A program made the position numbers and the translations under genes. The notes below the pieces were generated by a model. That model was given only the letters and a program-made list of their open reading frames with translations. It had not been told where the DNA came from and made no database searches. A stretch of 64,000 nucleotides of DNA, from the NCBI GenBank assembly GCA_039000515.1, contig JBCFYV010000012.1, positions 3,337,218 to 3,401,217 of the forward strand, written 5' to 3'. The DNA comes from Timema cristinae (taxonomy: Eukaryota > Arthropoda > Insecta > Phasmatodea > Timematidae). Of this stretch, positions 44,720-54,725 are shown in pieces; position 1 is the stretch's first letter; every line of letters begins with the position of its first letter.

Positions 44720-45390
44720 TATGAATTAACAGTGTTTGAATTTAATTCCATAAGCATTTTAATACTAATAAATTTCTCCATTTATTCCATGTATATACAT
44801 AAATAACATCATCTCAACCACAAAGATTTGATTAACCAAAGTTGTACTGTAGAAAAAAAAGTACCCACTTTGGATTACACCTCCCACAAAGTTTATTAAA
44901 ATATTGTAGGAATTTTTATATGAGGACTGAGGGCAATTCAATATATTAATTTAAAAAGAAAAATAGTTTTAACTATTATTTTTCTCTAAACTATGTTTGT
45001 TTTGTATGTATATCCCAATTGTATTTGTGTTAGTACAAAATAGCAAAATAAAAGCTTAAAAAGTATATTTTACATTAGAAACTTATGTTCCAATAAGAAA
45101 AAGTTTCATTCAATGAGTTTTGGCCTTTGATATTTACTAAAGCAATAATAAAGATTATCCATCACTTAGTTGGGATGTGTTTAAATTTACTAATTAAAAC
45201 AAAACAGTCAAAACAAATTATTTCATTCATACAAGTATCACTAGTGGAAAGGGACTGGGGTGTTTAAAGTATTTTGTGTGCCTGCTTGGGTCGGATATAA
45301 CATCGCCCCCATTCAAAGGTTAACTTGGCAGTTGGGTGCAGGGCTGTGGAGTCAGAAGTAGATTTGGGTGAAATCAAATTTGAAGTCGGT

Positions 45391-45665
45391 GACCTGGTGG
45401 TCTAGGGGTAAGGTGTCGGACTTCTATGCTGGCGGCCGGGGTTCAATCCTCGGTTCCAGCACAGATTTATCTGATTGCCAAACCCTTCCTTCACCTCTGA
45501 CAAGACATCTCGTGAATGTGGGGAATGCCAGGCCTCCACCGTGGTTCGGATTCTACGTTAAACTGTAGGTCCTCCATTTCATCTCACAATCACCCTACCA
45601 TTACACATTAGCGTAAGTGCGTATAGCCCGAACGGGTAGTAAGATGCGGTGCTAATAATAATAAT
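45391..45665 (+). mobile_element. Full-length SINE (family A) with perfect 15-bp TSD
   Basis: The 275-bp body starts gacctggtggtctagggg. It contains an A box (tggtctaggggtaagg) and a B box (ggggttcaatcc), and ends gtagtaagatgcggtgctaa(taa)n. The direct repeat aaatttgaagtcggt flanks it perfectly at 45376-45390 and 45666-45680. The head resembles a tRNA with a tggtctaggggtaag D-arm. An intact promoter and an unmutated target duplication indicate a young insertion, in the cry1 intron, opposite to the gene. Confidence 0.93.
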
Positions 45666-45924
45666 AAATTTGAAGTCGGTAAAAATGTACTTACTCTCAA
45701 AACTTATAATATTGTAACAATATATTATAAATATATAACTTTAATTTTATATTTTTTATATTCTTTAGGGACAATATTTATTTATAATTTTTATTGACAA
45801 ATGTATTTAAATTTACATTCACAATGCCAAAGAAGCTTCCCTTGAAGTAATCTGTATTGGAGCATTTTACTGAAATCAATTTGCTTTTGATAATTATTTA
45901 TAATAGAGTTGGAGTTGGACAGGA

Positions 45925-46561
45925 TGTAACGTTCTGGATTTACGTTACCGCGATGGGTGCCTATTGCCGAATTATAGTTAATACACTTTTCATTTTGACA
46001 TGTTTTTTTTTTATTGCTGAATTAGTTTAATTAATGCGAAAATAGATCATGTCGAAATATATACGCGGGCTAGCGCGGACAGGTGTTGCTAGACGCCAAG
46101 TGAGTTCTCTCAGTATTGGACACCAACTGCCAACTAACCACTCCCAACTCCCAACTGAACACTGCCTTTATGTTGCACCATCCTTTGTATATATTCCTCG
46201 GTCATGGAAGCTTCGAGAAGGTTTAGTTTAGAAAAACAAAATACAAGACAAAAACATCTCTGTGCTACTCGAAGCTTCTAGAGCCGGAAAATGACTCAAG
46301 TTACATTTTAAAATCTCTCTTCGAACCTTCGAGAAGAGGAAGTTATTATTTGAAAAAATATATATTGTCAAACTGACTTGACTGGTGTCACGTGCGTGAC
46401 GTCACTGATCAGTGGCTTTTGCCTTCTTAGAAGAAGAAGTGCTTTAAGCGCCATTTAATATACTATATAATTTAAATGAAATAAGATATGTTTATAAAAT
46501 TAGGACGATATTCTTGTCAATGCTTTCACATACTTTTCAGGGGCAAATCAATTACATTACA
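45925..46561 (-). repeat. 3' LTR of element 3 (637 bp)
   Basis: On the plus strand it reads TGTAACG...CATTACA, so the LTR has perfect TGTAA/TTACA inverted ends. It carries HSE-like motifs at 46207-46219, 46271-46283 and 46323-46335, a TATA box at 46187-46195, and a minus-strand AATAAA at 46010-46015, a candidate poly(A) signal. Confidence 0.95.
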
Positions 46562-46580
46562 ATACCCCCCAAAGTGTATC
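46562..46580 (-). promoter_or_regulatory. Polypurine tract of element 3
   Basis: On the minus strand ctttggggggtat precedes the TG of the 3' LTR, as expected for plus-strand priming. Confidence 0.85.
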
Positions 46581-49570
46581 TGAAAGTAGAGACTTAGTCG
46601 TATACTTTTTGATACGCTTTGCTAAAAAAAAATAAAAGACAAGAAAAGACGACATGATCATTTTCGTACACCCTGTATAAAATTTCACAAATAACAATAT
46701 TTTGAAACATCCTGTATAACATTTCACAAATTAGATAAATTCCAATAATTTGGAACACTCTGTATAATGTTGTTCTTGAATGATAATATTTGAAGTGGTG
46801 TTCTCCGACTGTAAGTTTACATGAATTATATATATATTGAAGTTATATAAAGCAAACATTAAAATATAAAATGTTAATCAAAAAGTTGAAATTAGATAAA
46901 TCAAATATCAAGATATAAAATTGTTAAGTATAATTACAATTAATTGAAATAAAATAATATAAGTTTATTATATGAACATTTGAATTTAATATAAAAATAT
47001 AAATTTAATCATTACTAATGAAAGTTTTTTATTTAAAAAAAAAAAAAATTCGTTGCTATTACGTCCTTAAAATTGATTAAAATACATTAAACTTGTTAAT
47101 AAAAAAAAATTGAATATAATTGTCACTAATCAAAGTGTCTTTTAATCATTTATTGGTTTAAACACTTCGTTGCACTTTTTATTCATTTCAATGATCCTTC
47201 ACGGATCCACTTTTAATTATTAGTATTACGATGACGATCCTTCACGGATCCACTTTTACTATTATTTTAACATACTTAACCAAACACTCTTAATGCTACA
47301 CATACCCTTAAAAAGCCTGACTGCCAAATTCGCTATATGAGCCACTATTATACTCTTAAAAGCCTGACGGCCAAATTCGCTATATGAGCCTTCACTTAAA
47401 TTACATTTACAAAATAATAAGCTTAAAAACACAAAAAGAATTTACAAAATAAACTCAATTACTTAAAAAATATATAATTACATTGTTTCGGACAGAGAAA
47501 GGATAATAACAGAACATCTGAATCACCTTACCAAAATCTTTATTTATGAGAATACCTAAACTCAAAACAAATTTAAAATACTTGAAATATATAGACGATA
47601 ATCTTGGAATCATAAAGCACGTTAGAAATCAGTATGAAATTATCTATTACACCATTATAAAATATTGAAAATTATTTTCCCCCTTCTTAATTGAATAATG
47701 AATTTCACATTAGTGAAAAAAAAATCTTTACTTGCATCTTTCTGTTGATTACAATCTTTTGACTATTGCCTATTTGCCTTGCCTATTTGCCTTAGGCATT
47801 TAAAAAAATAAAATCTTTATAGTAGCCTAATTAGGTCTAACACCCTAATTAGCTCTCATCCTTGTTAATACATTAGCATTATTACATCACGTAATCACAG
47901 AATACCCTTTTAAACTTCTTCATAATCTCCTCAATATCTTTAAATTTTAATCCAGAACTGACCATTGGATATTTATCGCATATTATATAGTGGAAAACTT
48001 AAGCCTCTGCCTCATTTATTATAACTGACTCTTAAAGGCTGCGTTGTGCTATCTCTATGTTTGTGAATACCTGTTACCTGAACTTTGGTGATCCCTTTGA
48101 CTCACCACTTATAAAAATGAAATTATTCTTCATGGCTTAATACACCTTACTCAATAAACCTCAACTTCCTCACTCAATAAACCTAATCTCCTCAACGCTG
48201 CTAGATGCCCTCGGGCCATCCTTAAACTCATAACGACGATTAATTAATCTAGATCATGGCTTGCCCATAGCTAAGACCATATCTGAAAAAACCTCAACTC
48301 CACTTTCTCAACCTATATACCTCAATGAAAAGACCTCAACTCCACTATCTGAAAAAAATGCTTTTAAACAAGACTACTCACTCTTATTTCCACTCACCTT
48401 AACATACTGTAATAAGCACTCAAGTGCATATCTAAATTAATCTCTCTAGATATCTTAGATCATACTCTTCAGCTTATCAGCCTACTCTGTGATTTCTTTA
48501 ATATCTGAATCAAAATCGTTGAATTTATTGCCATTTAATTAATTGAATTAAAACAACCCCCACCTAAATATTAAAATCCTTATCTTGATTATAAAAAAAA
48601 TGCATCATTGATGAAATAATATATTTATTCAGATTTCCAAGATTGTCTATTAATTAATAAAACTTCCTAACTTTCTCATAAACTAAAATTATATAACTTC
48701 TTGTTAAAATTAAAATTTATATTTTTATCTCTAATTATTACTTAAACAATAGTTTACAATTAACAAAAATTATGACCTACTCTTAGAATATACTTAGATC
48801 CTAATCTCTCCTCGCGTGCTTTAAGGGTTCCACGCACCTCCAGCTGACAAACTTATCCAAGCCCTCACCTAACCTTCTATCCGATGTTATCCCTTGCATG
48901 CTTCTAAGGGTCCATGCCCCCTCCTTATCTGTTCTCCTATTTTGATTTATACAACTTTCTAAAATTATGCTAAGTCCAAATGTTATTAATCTAAATTGAT
49001 AAGAATTTATATTTTTATACTTATAGATTTTATACTTAATGTACCGGGTTTGACTCTGACTTATTGAACTAATAAAAATAAGTGATTTTATCTTTCGTGG
49101 CCAAAGTCAGTTTGTGTTGTCGTCTTAGCTTTGCGATGTAGGAATGACAATAGATGACCGACCACCTGTATTAAGTGCGACGTAGGAATGAATGTATAGA
49201 ATTTGTTTTACAACCCTCTCAATTTTTACAAAAGAAGGTTTAACTTCCTTTTCAGAAACTAAAAGATTAGTCTCACTTTTCATGTTTGGTCGTTTATGGT
49301 TTCTTTACAATTTATATTTTGAGATGTGTTTCAGGTGTGACACTTTTACCTTTCTTCAAACTAGTACGCAGTTATAATTCTGCAGAATTCTGAGTATATT
49401 TTAACCACTGCGTATTTCCTAGGAAGAAAAAGCCATTTTAGCATCTCTCTCATCTTGTTAGTTTTTGTGCTACAGGTCCAGGTTCGAACTCTTGCATAGT
49501 CATTTTATTATTTAATTATGTAAATAAAATCCTGTTCCTATCCTTTATAATTAATGTAGCTGAAAAATGT
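46581..49570 (-). other. Long non-coding 3' region of element 3
   Basis: About 3 kb of AT-rich sequence without a credible ORF. It holds several short degenerate tandem duplications. Three copies of a ccctgtataaaatttcac-like word lie at about 46668-46770. Two copies of gatccttcacggatccac lie at 47188-47260, and two of ccaaattcgctatatgagcc at 47325-47396. A pair of gtgctttaagggttcca-like words is at about 48818 and 48897. Its length would suit a lost env or an acquired sequence, but nothing supports either. Confidence 0.6.
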
Positions 49571-49909
49571 TTAGATATCTGTCTTGCTATGATAGGGTTT
49601 TAATTCTGTGACATTAAAAACACCTCTAATCTTAAGAGTCTCAGGGTCTTGAATTAAGTATACATTTTGACCTATTTGATGTTTTACCTGATATGGTCCT
49701 TCATATAGTAAAAAGAACTTTTTTACTTCCTTATTCAAAGCTGATGATAATTGATGATTTTTTACAAGAACTAACTGGCCATTTGCATATTCAATAGGTT
49801 TAAGAATCTTTTTATCATGGTACCGGGTTCGTTTCTCTGCTGTATCTTTTAATCTTTTTACTGCTAGATGTAATTTAGTTTGGTGATCTATTTCTAACCT
49901 TGCTTGTTG
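49571..49909 (-). pseudogene. Integrase C-terminal tail relic of element 3
   Basis: On the minus strand this frame encodes 112 residues with no start codon of its own. It includes AVKRLKDTAEKRTRYHDK, NGQLVLVKNHQLSSALNKE, KFFLLYEGPYQV, GVFNVTELKPYH and a stop. This matches the end of gypsy-type integrases: the A...L....R...HDK helix, the G..V.VKNH.LSS segment, the GPY module and the V..LKPY end. An in-frame stop lies just upstream and the catalytic core is missing. It marks where pol was deleted and shows that the family once had a complete Ty3/gypsy pol. Confidence 0.83.
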
Positions 49910-50147
49910 CTACTTATAATTGTTTATTTTACAATTTCTACAAGTACGCACAACCTTCTCTTGCACAGGAAATATTACTTTTACGTCGCTGAATTTGTGC
50001 TTTTTAAATTTACTTAAATTTATATTTTAAACTTTTCTTACTACAACTAAATTATTATAGTTACCCTTATTTCACTTATTTAAAATTTAAATCTTTAATT
50101 TAACTGCTAATTTTTTACATTTATATAATCCGAAATTTAAAGTTTGT

Positions 50148-52064
50148 TTAATTGCCTCCTGGATCAAATATTTTTTGTGGGTCGTACTCATTTAAATATG
50201 ATGTCCCTGAAAATGGTGGTACATAATTAAAATTTGGAGGTTGATGTACTTGATTGGTTGTGAATCTGGGGTTACCTGTATTGTTATTTCTATTAATTTG
50301 TCGATCACTCGAATTTATTTGCCTCGAAGGTCCTTGGTTCCTATCCTGTCGATATTCTATCCTAGGATGTGGATATTTTCTATTTTGCTCTGGTATTGGA
50401 TAATTATTTTGATATCTCTGCCTATCTTGTCCATTATTAATTTCTTTGAATTGAGGGTTTGTTGATTGCCTATGCCTATCAATATTATATCTGTTTGTCT
50501 GATCATTGATTTCTTTGTTTCTTTGATATCTATCGTCAAATGCCATTAATACTCTCTCTACTTCTTTGATGTTCTGTTTATTTATGCTAATGAGAACGTC
50601 TTGTACTGGAGTTGGAAAATGATTCATTAGAAGACCTATCAATCTATCCTCTACTACTGGGTATCGCAAATATTTCGCCTGTGTTACAAATTTATTGAAA
50701 TATTCACTCATAGTACCATCCTTGTCGTTATATTTTCCATTAAAAATTAATTGTAGAAAATCATCCTGCATATTTTGAGACCAATATTTTTCCAAAAATA
50801 TTTCCCTAGCCTGCTCGTATGTCTCCCATTCACTCTCTATACTATCTGTCCAGGATTTCGCCTCATCTTCTAGGCCTGATAAAAATATCTCTATTTTGAC
50901 TTTTTCATTTATTCTTTCTCCTTTAAATACTCTTTCTACTATATTTATATATTGTACTGCTGAAATGTTTCCTCTCTTTCCTTTAAATTTTGGAATAAGT
51001 GTTAATGACGTTTCTCTTAGTCCCTTAGCAAATAGGTTGGTAGTATCGTGTAAGTTACTAGATTCCCCTAGATTTGTTTGATTTTCAACCACAAAACCGG
51101 TAAGTTTTTTATCTAGTTTTTCTACTGCCTTATTTACGATCCCATCTATCTGTTCTTTTATTAAAATTTTATTTGTGTCTTGCTGAGAATCAAGTACTGA
51201 TTTTACCTCATTTATTTCCTTTTCATTGCGTTCTACCTGAAGGTCCAGATTCCCAACTTTAATTTCTACTTCCTTTAACCCTTTAACTGATTCTAGTTCT
51301 ATTGTTTCTATTTTATTTTTATTAGCTGAAATCTGTTCCATTAACTTGAACTGTCCTTTCCTTAAGTTTTCATGCTTTTCAATCAAAATCTGTTTTACTT
51401 TTTCCTGTTCTATCACTTTTGTGTCTACCTCATTTAACTGTACTGCTAAGTTTTGATGAACCGTCTCTAATTGGTCTATTTTTTGCTCTACATAACCAAA
51501 TCTCTGATCACAAACCTCCTTACTTAACTCTATTTTAGCACTTAGTTCTTTACTGATTTGTTCAAATTTAGTCTGGTTTGTATCTATTTTCTGATTAATT
51601 GCCTGGGTATTTGCATATATTATTTGATTGATTTCCTGTCTAGTTTCTTGGCTACTTTTATCGATTTTCTGATTAGTTTCCTGTCTACTTTGATCTATTT
51701 TCTGATTAGTTTCCTGGCTACTTTTTTTTATTTCCTGATTAGTTGCTTTTATTTCCTGGCTACTTTTCTCATTACTCGCTACTATTTGCTGTAACATTTT
51801 CATAATTTGGGTTAAATCTACTACTGGTTGCTCCATTTTTTGTTCCCTATTCTTTTCTCTTTCTTCCTCATCTACTATAACATTTCTTTCTTTTTCTGTC
51901 CTATCTCCTTCTCTCTCTCTCTCTGCAAATGACTCTCCAATGTCCTGTTCACTTTCTCTTATTTCCTCATCTGATTGTTCTAGATCTAACTGATTCCTAG
52001 GTCTATTTTCAGCTACCTCTTCAGAATAGCTACTAGCGTCACTGTTATCATTTGAATCTGCCAT
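50148..52064 (-). CDS. gag: Gag protein of element 3 (638 aa)
   Basis: This is the only intact protein of the element. Residues about 1-75 are very acidic (ESEQDIGESFAEREREGD). Residues about 85-330 are a long coiled-coil with repeated short motifs such as SSQETNQKIDQSRQETNQKI, lying after QPVVDLTQIMKMLQQIV. Residues about 355-520 form the retrotransposon Gag (capsid) domain: LIPKFKGKRGNISAVQYI, EIFLSGLEDEAKSWTDSI, REIFLEKYWSQNMQDDFL, TMSEYFNKFVTQAKYLR. The tail is rich in Asn, Gln and Arg and probably binds RNA; no CCHC knuckle is visible. It should form the particle that packages element RNA. The long coiled coil is unusual compared with elements 1 and 2. The ATG at 52064 is the first in frame. 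Confidence 0.9.
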   Translation of the reverse strand: MADSNDNSDASSYSEEVAENRPRNQLDLEQSDEEIRESEQDIGESFAEREREGDRTEKERNVIVDEEEREKNREQKMEQPVVDLTQIMKMLQQIVASNEKSSQEIKATNQEIKKSSQETNQKIDQSRQETNQKIDKSSQETRQEINQIIYANTQAINQKIDTNQTKFEQISKELSAKIELSKEVCDQRFGYVEQKIDQLETVHQNLAVQLNEVDTKVIEQEKVKQILIEKHENLRKGQFKLMEQISANKNKIETIELESVKGLKEVEIKVGNLDLQVERNEKEINEVKSVLDSQQDTNKILIKEQIDGIVNKAVEKLDKKLTGFVVENQTNLGESSNLHDTTNLFAKGLRETSLTLIPKFKGKRGNISAVQYINIVERVFKGERINEKVKIEIFLSGLEDEAKSWTDSIESEWETYEQAREIFLEKYWSQNMQDDFLQLIFNGKYNDKDGTMSEYFNKFVTQAKYLRYPVVEDRLIGLLMNHFPTPVQDVLISINKQNIKEVERVLMAFDDRYQRNKEINDQTNRYNIDRHRQSTNPQFKEINNGQDRQRYQNNYPIPEQNRKYPHPRIEYRQDRNQGPSRQINSSDRQINRNNNTGNPRFTTNQVHQPPNFNYVPPFSGTSYLNEYDPQKIFDPGGN

Positions 52065-52642
52065 TTTTTAATTATTCCCTTAATTTAAATCACAAAAAAA
52101 TTTATACTGTTCCACCCCCAAAATGGACAAATGACATAAATATATTTTTCACTATTTAATTTAAGTTTCTGTTGATGACTTATCTGTGATCTTCTTTAGA
52201 CTCGTCTCCACCCCTTGTCTCCTTTGGTGATGGTAAGCTGCTTCTGTCGGTCCTCGACGCTGCTTACTGCTTATCTTGGTCCTCGGCGTTGCTTCCTGCT
52301 TTGTCTCGGTGCTGCTTCCTGCTTATCCCGGTCCTCGGCGTTGCTTACTGCTTATCTTGGTCCTCGGCGTTGCTTACTGCTTATCTCGGTCTTCGGCGTT
52401 GTCCTCTACTGCTTACCTCGGGGAGGTATTTCGTGGCGATCTCGGGGAGGTATCTCGTGCTGTATCTCGGGGAGATAATTCGTGCTGTATCTCGTGCTGT
52501 ATCTCGGGGAGGTATATTGTGCTGTATCTCGGGGAGATAATTCGTGCTGTATCTCGGGGAGATAATTCGTGCTGTATCTCGGGGAGATAATTCGTGCTGT
52601 ATCTCGGGGAGATAATTCGTGCCCCTAAGTTGGGAAGCCAAT
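52065..52642 (-). repeat. Leader of element 3 with two tandem repeat blocks
   Basis: Between the LTR and gag, 52400-52620 holds about eight copies of a 25-bp unit (ctcggggagataattcgtg and variants). 52245-52400 holds about five copies of a 29-30-bp unit (gcttatcttggtcctcggcg). Small ORFs here (52215-52641, both strands) reflect the repeats. Next to the LTR, minus-strand TGGCTTCCCAACTTAGGGGC starts two bases after the LTR end and resembles lysine-tRNA primer sites (TGGC..CCAAC...GGGC). Confidence 0.8.
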
Positions 52643-53279
52643 TGTAACGTTCTGGATTTACGTTACCGCGATGGGTGCCTATTGCCGAATTATAGTTAAT
52701 ACACTTTTCATTTTGACATGTTTTTTTTTTATTGCTGAATTAGTTTAATTAATGCGAAAATAGATCATGTCGAAATATATACGCGGGCTAGCGCGGACAG
52801 GTGTTGCTAGACGCCAAGTGAGTTCTCTCAGTATTGGACACCAACTGCCAACTAACCACTCCCAACTCCCAACTGAACACTGCCTTTATGTTGCACCATC
52901 CTTTGTATATATTCCTCGGTCATGGAAGCTTCGAGAAGGTTTAGTTTAGAAAAACAAAATACAAGACAAAAACATCTCTGTGCTACTCGAAGCTTCTAGA
53001 GCCGGAAAATGACTCAAGTTACATTTTAAAATCTCTCTTCGAACCTTCGAGAAGAGGAAGTTATTATTTGAAAAAATATATATTGTCAAACTGACTTGAC
53101 TGGTGTCACGTGCGTGACGTCACTGATCAGTGGCTTTTGCCTTCTTAGAAGAAGAAGTGCTTTAAGCGCCATTTAATATACTATATAATTTAAATGAAAT
53201 AAGATATGTTTATAAAATTAGGACGATATTCTTGTCAATGCTTTCACATACTTTTCAGGGGCAAATCAATTACATTACA
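52643..53279 (-). repeat. 5' LTR of element 3 (637 bp)
   Basis: Same length as the other LTR; no difference was seen by eye. In transcription order from 53279: three HSE-like sites, a TATA box, a candidate initiator, then the AATAAA-containing part. Confidence 0.95.
52871..53053 (-). promoter_or_regulatory. Predicted heat-shock-type promoter in LTR of element 3
   Basis: In transcription order: GAACCTTCGAGAA-type site (53053-53041), GAAGCTTCTAGAG-type site (53001-52989), GAAGCTTCGAGAA-type site (52937-52925), TATA box AATATATAC (52913-52905) and initiator-like TCAGTT (52876-52871). The strings are quoted in plus-strand reading; GAAnnTTCnnGAA is near-palindromic and works either way. Two sites match three consecutive HSF units perfectly, and the third matches two and a half. 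The initiator lies about 37 bp after the TATA start, slightly far. The same set is in the other LTR. Confidence 0.68.
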
Positions 53280-53283
53280 AGGA

Positions 53284-53578
53284 TAAAAAAAGAGGAGTTG
53301 TAGTCAAAGGCTTGGTGTACTGATGCCACAGCCCCGATTGGGTGTACACCAGTGTTAAGACTCTGAGAAGGTGGATTTTGTCTATCTTATAAAAAAAAAT
53401 GCTTGTGCACTTCCTTAAATATCATCCTGTCCCGTTGTATACTCATGCAGATAAGTTTCTATGAATCCTACTTAATCGACACTAAATCATAGGTAAACTT
53501 ACAAATAAAAATGCTTTAAATTAGCTTGCTAGCAATCTTGATTTTAAAAAAGGCTGACAAATGAATATCATTTCTAAC
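53284..53578. other. cry1 intron sequence adjoining the exon
   Basis: AT-rich non-coding DNA between LTR element 3 and the cry1 exon. It contains the 5' part of the cry1 intron (donor gttaga at 53578-53573, minus strand). Confidence 0.6.
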
Positions 53579-53728
53579 CAGCAGTTTCTCCATCAAAAAT
53601 AAAAATTGGGAAAATCTCGTCACCGTCTTTCAAAGCCTCAAGGAATGCTGGGTTGTCATGGAGGCGCAGTCCATGGCGAAACCAATGAACACTCACTTTT
53701 TTGCTCTTCTCAGAAAACATGACCACAA
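53579..53728 (-). CDS. cry1: Cryptochrome (Drosophila-type), N-terminal coding exon
   Basis: The minus-strand exon encodes [10 protein letters not shown], then [34 protein letters not shown] and ETAG. WFR(H/K)[10 protein letters not shown] is the start of the photolyase/cryptochrome N-terminal domain; FIFDGE(T/S)AG is typical of Drosophila-type CRY, the circadian blue-light receptor. The ATG at 53720-53718 is the likely start, because family members begin only a few residues before WFR. A good acceptor (tctttgtgcag) eight bases upstream suggests a spliced non-coding leader exon or, less likely, a further coding exon. The exon ends with one base of a Gly codon before donor gttaga, a rather weak donor, and the exon at 42494 completes that codon. 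The intron between them is 10,912 bp. Confidence 0.88.
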
Positions 53729-54417
53729 CTGCACAAAGAGACAAAAGATGTATTAAGTAAAACTATTTTGTATTTAACACAAACATCTTTCATAATAAGC
53801 TCAAATGAATTATGTGTCTAACTTATTTTATATATGATCAAACTTTGTATTGTAGGCCAGGGTTTCTCACTGTTAGTGTTAGGCATGAGGGGATTTCAGG
53901 TTAGGTGCAGCATGGTTTACATTATTTGAAGAGAATTTTCAGTTCCCCCAACTTGGTGAAGATTTGGTCAATTTAAAGGTTGAATGTTCTGCTTTGACAT
54001 ATGAAGCAATAAAAATGTATGTGAAAGTGGTTTCTTAGCAGTGATTCCAATCAAAATTATGCCACAAAGTTCAACTGGTGGTTACAAATTGCTGTCGCCA
54101 CATTTCACTAAATTAGAAACTGATCTGAATCATGTGAGAGAAAATGGTTAATTATTGTAAAATATTTTAAAATATTATATTTTATGCCGTTTTGACCTAA
54201 TATTTTTCATAAAGAGTAGGTCACATATATGAAACTATGATTTTATAAAATTATATTTTATGGCTATTTTGTAAGACTTTTATCACGGCTATAGTCTATA
54301 TTTACCAACTTCTACAAAACATCATAAAATATAGAAATCAGTATAAAAATTGCATGATTTATTTTTGTATTAATTTCATAATAAAAGTGTTTTTAAAATT
54401 AATGATGATTTATGTTA
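53729..54417. other. Upstream of the cry1 N-terminal exon, no exon recognised
   Basis: AT-rich. A leader exon or promoter could be here or beyond, but none could be recognised. Confidence 0.4.
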
Positions 54418-54725
54418 GTGAGGCTTGACATGACATGTAATATTCAAGTGAGGCTTGACATGACATGTAATATTCAAGTGAGGCTTGACATGACATGTAA
54501 TATTCAAGCGAGGCTTGACATGACATGTAATATTCAAGTGAGGCTTGACATGACATGTAATATTCAAGTGAGGCTTGACATGACATGTAATATTCAAGTG
54601 AGGCTTGACATGACATGTAATATTCAAGTGAGGCTTGACATGACATGTAATATTCAAGTGAGGCTTGTCATGACATGTAATATTCAAGTGAGGCTTGACA
54701 TGACATGTAATATTCAAGTGAGGCT
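54418..54725. repeat. 30-bp tandem repeat, about ten copies
   Basis: The unit contains gtgaggcttgacatgacatg and taatattcaa and is almost invariant (two single-base variants seen). The period is a multiple of three, so several frames stay open on both strands with 10-residue repeats. These are not evidence of a gene. Confidence 0.97.

Larger units (their letters stand above)
45925..53279 (-). mobile_element. LTR retrotransposon 3, Gag-only (TR-GAG-like), 7355 bp
   Basis: Two 637-bp LTRs (45925-46561, 52643-53279) bound it and AGGA is duplicated at 45921-45924 and 53280-53283. The primer site next to 52643 and the purine tract next to 46561 fix the orientation as minus, the same as cry1. The only long ORF is Gag. 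Protease, RT, RNase H and the integrase core are absent; an integrase tail remains at 49571-49909, followed by about 3 kb of non-coding DNA. The LTRs look identical, so this copy moved very recently despite lacking pol and must have used enzymes from another element. Confidence 0.93.

Noticed and set aside
46420..46445. A fourth heat-shock element (ttcttagaagaagaag)
   Set aside because: The TTC and GAA units are three bases apart instead of two, so it does not match the HSF consensus.
46581..49570. env or other captured gene in the 3' region of element 3
   Set aside because: No minus-strand ORF of useful length and no recognisable motif; only short tandem duplications.
52215..52641. Small ORFs on both strands
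   Set aside because: They are readings of the 25-bp and 29-30-bp leader repeats of element 3.
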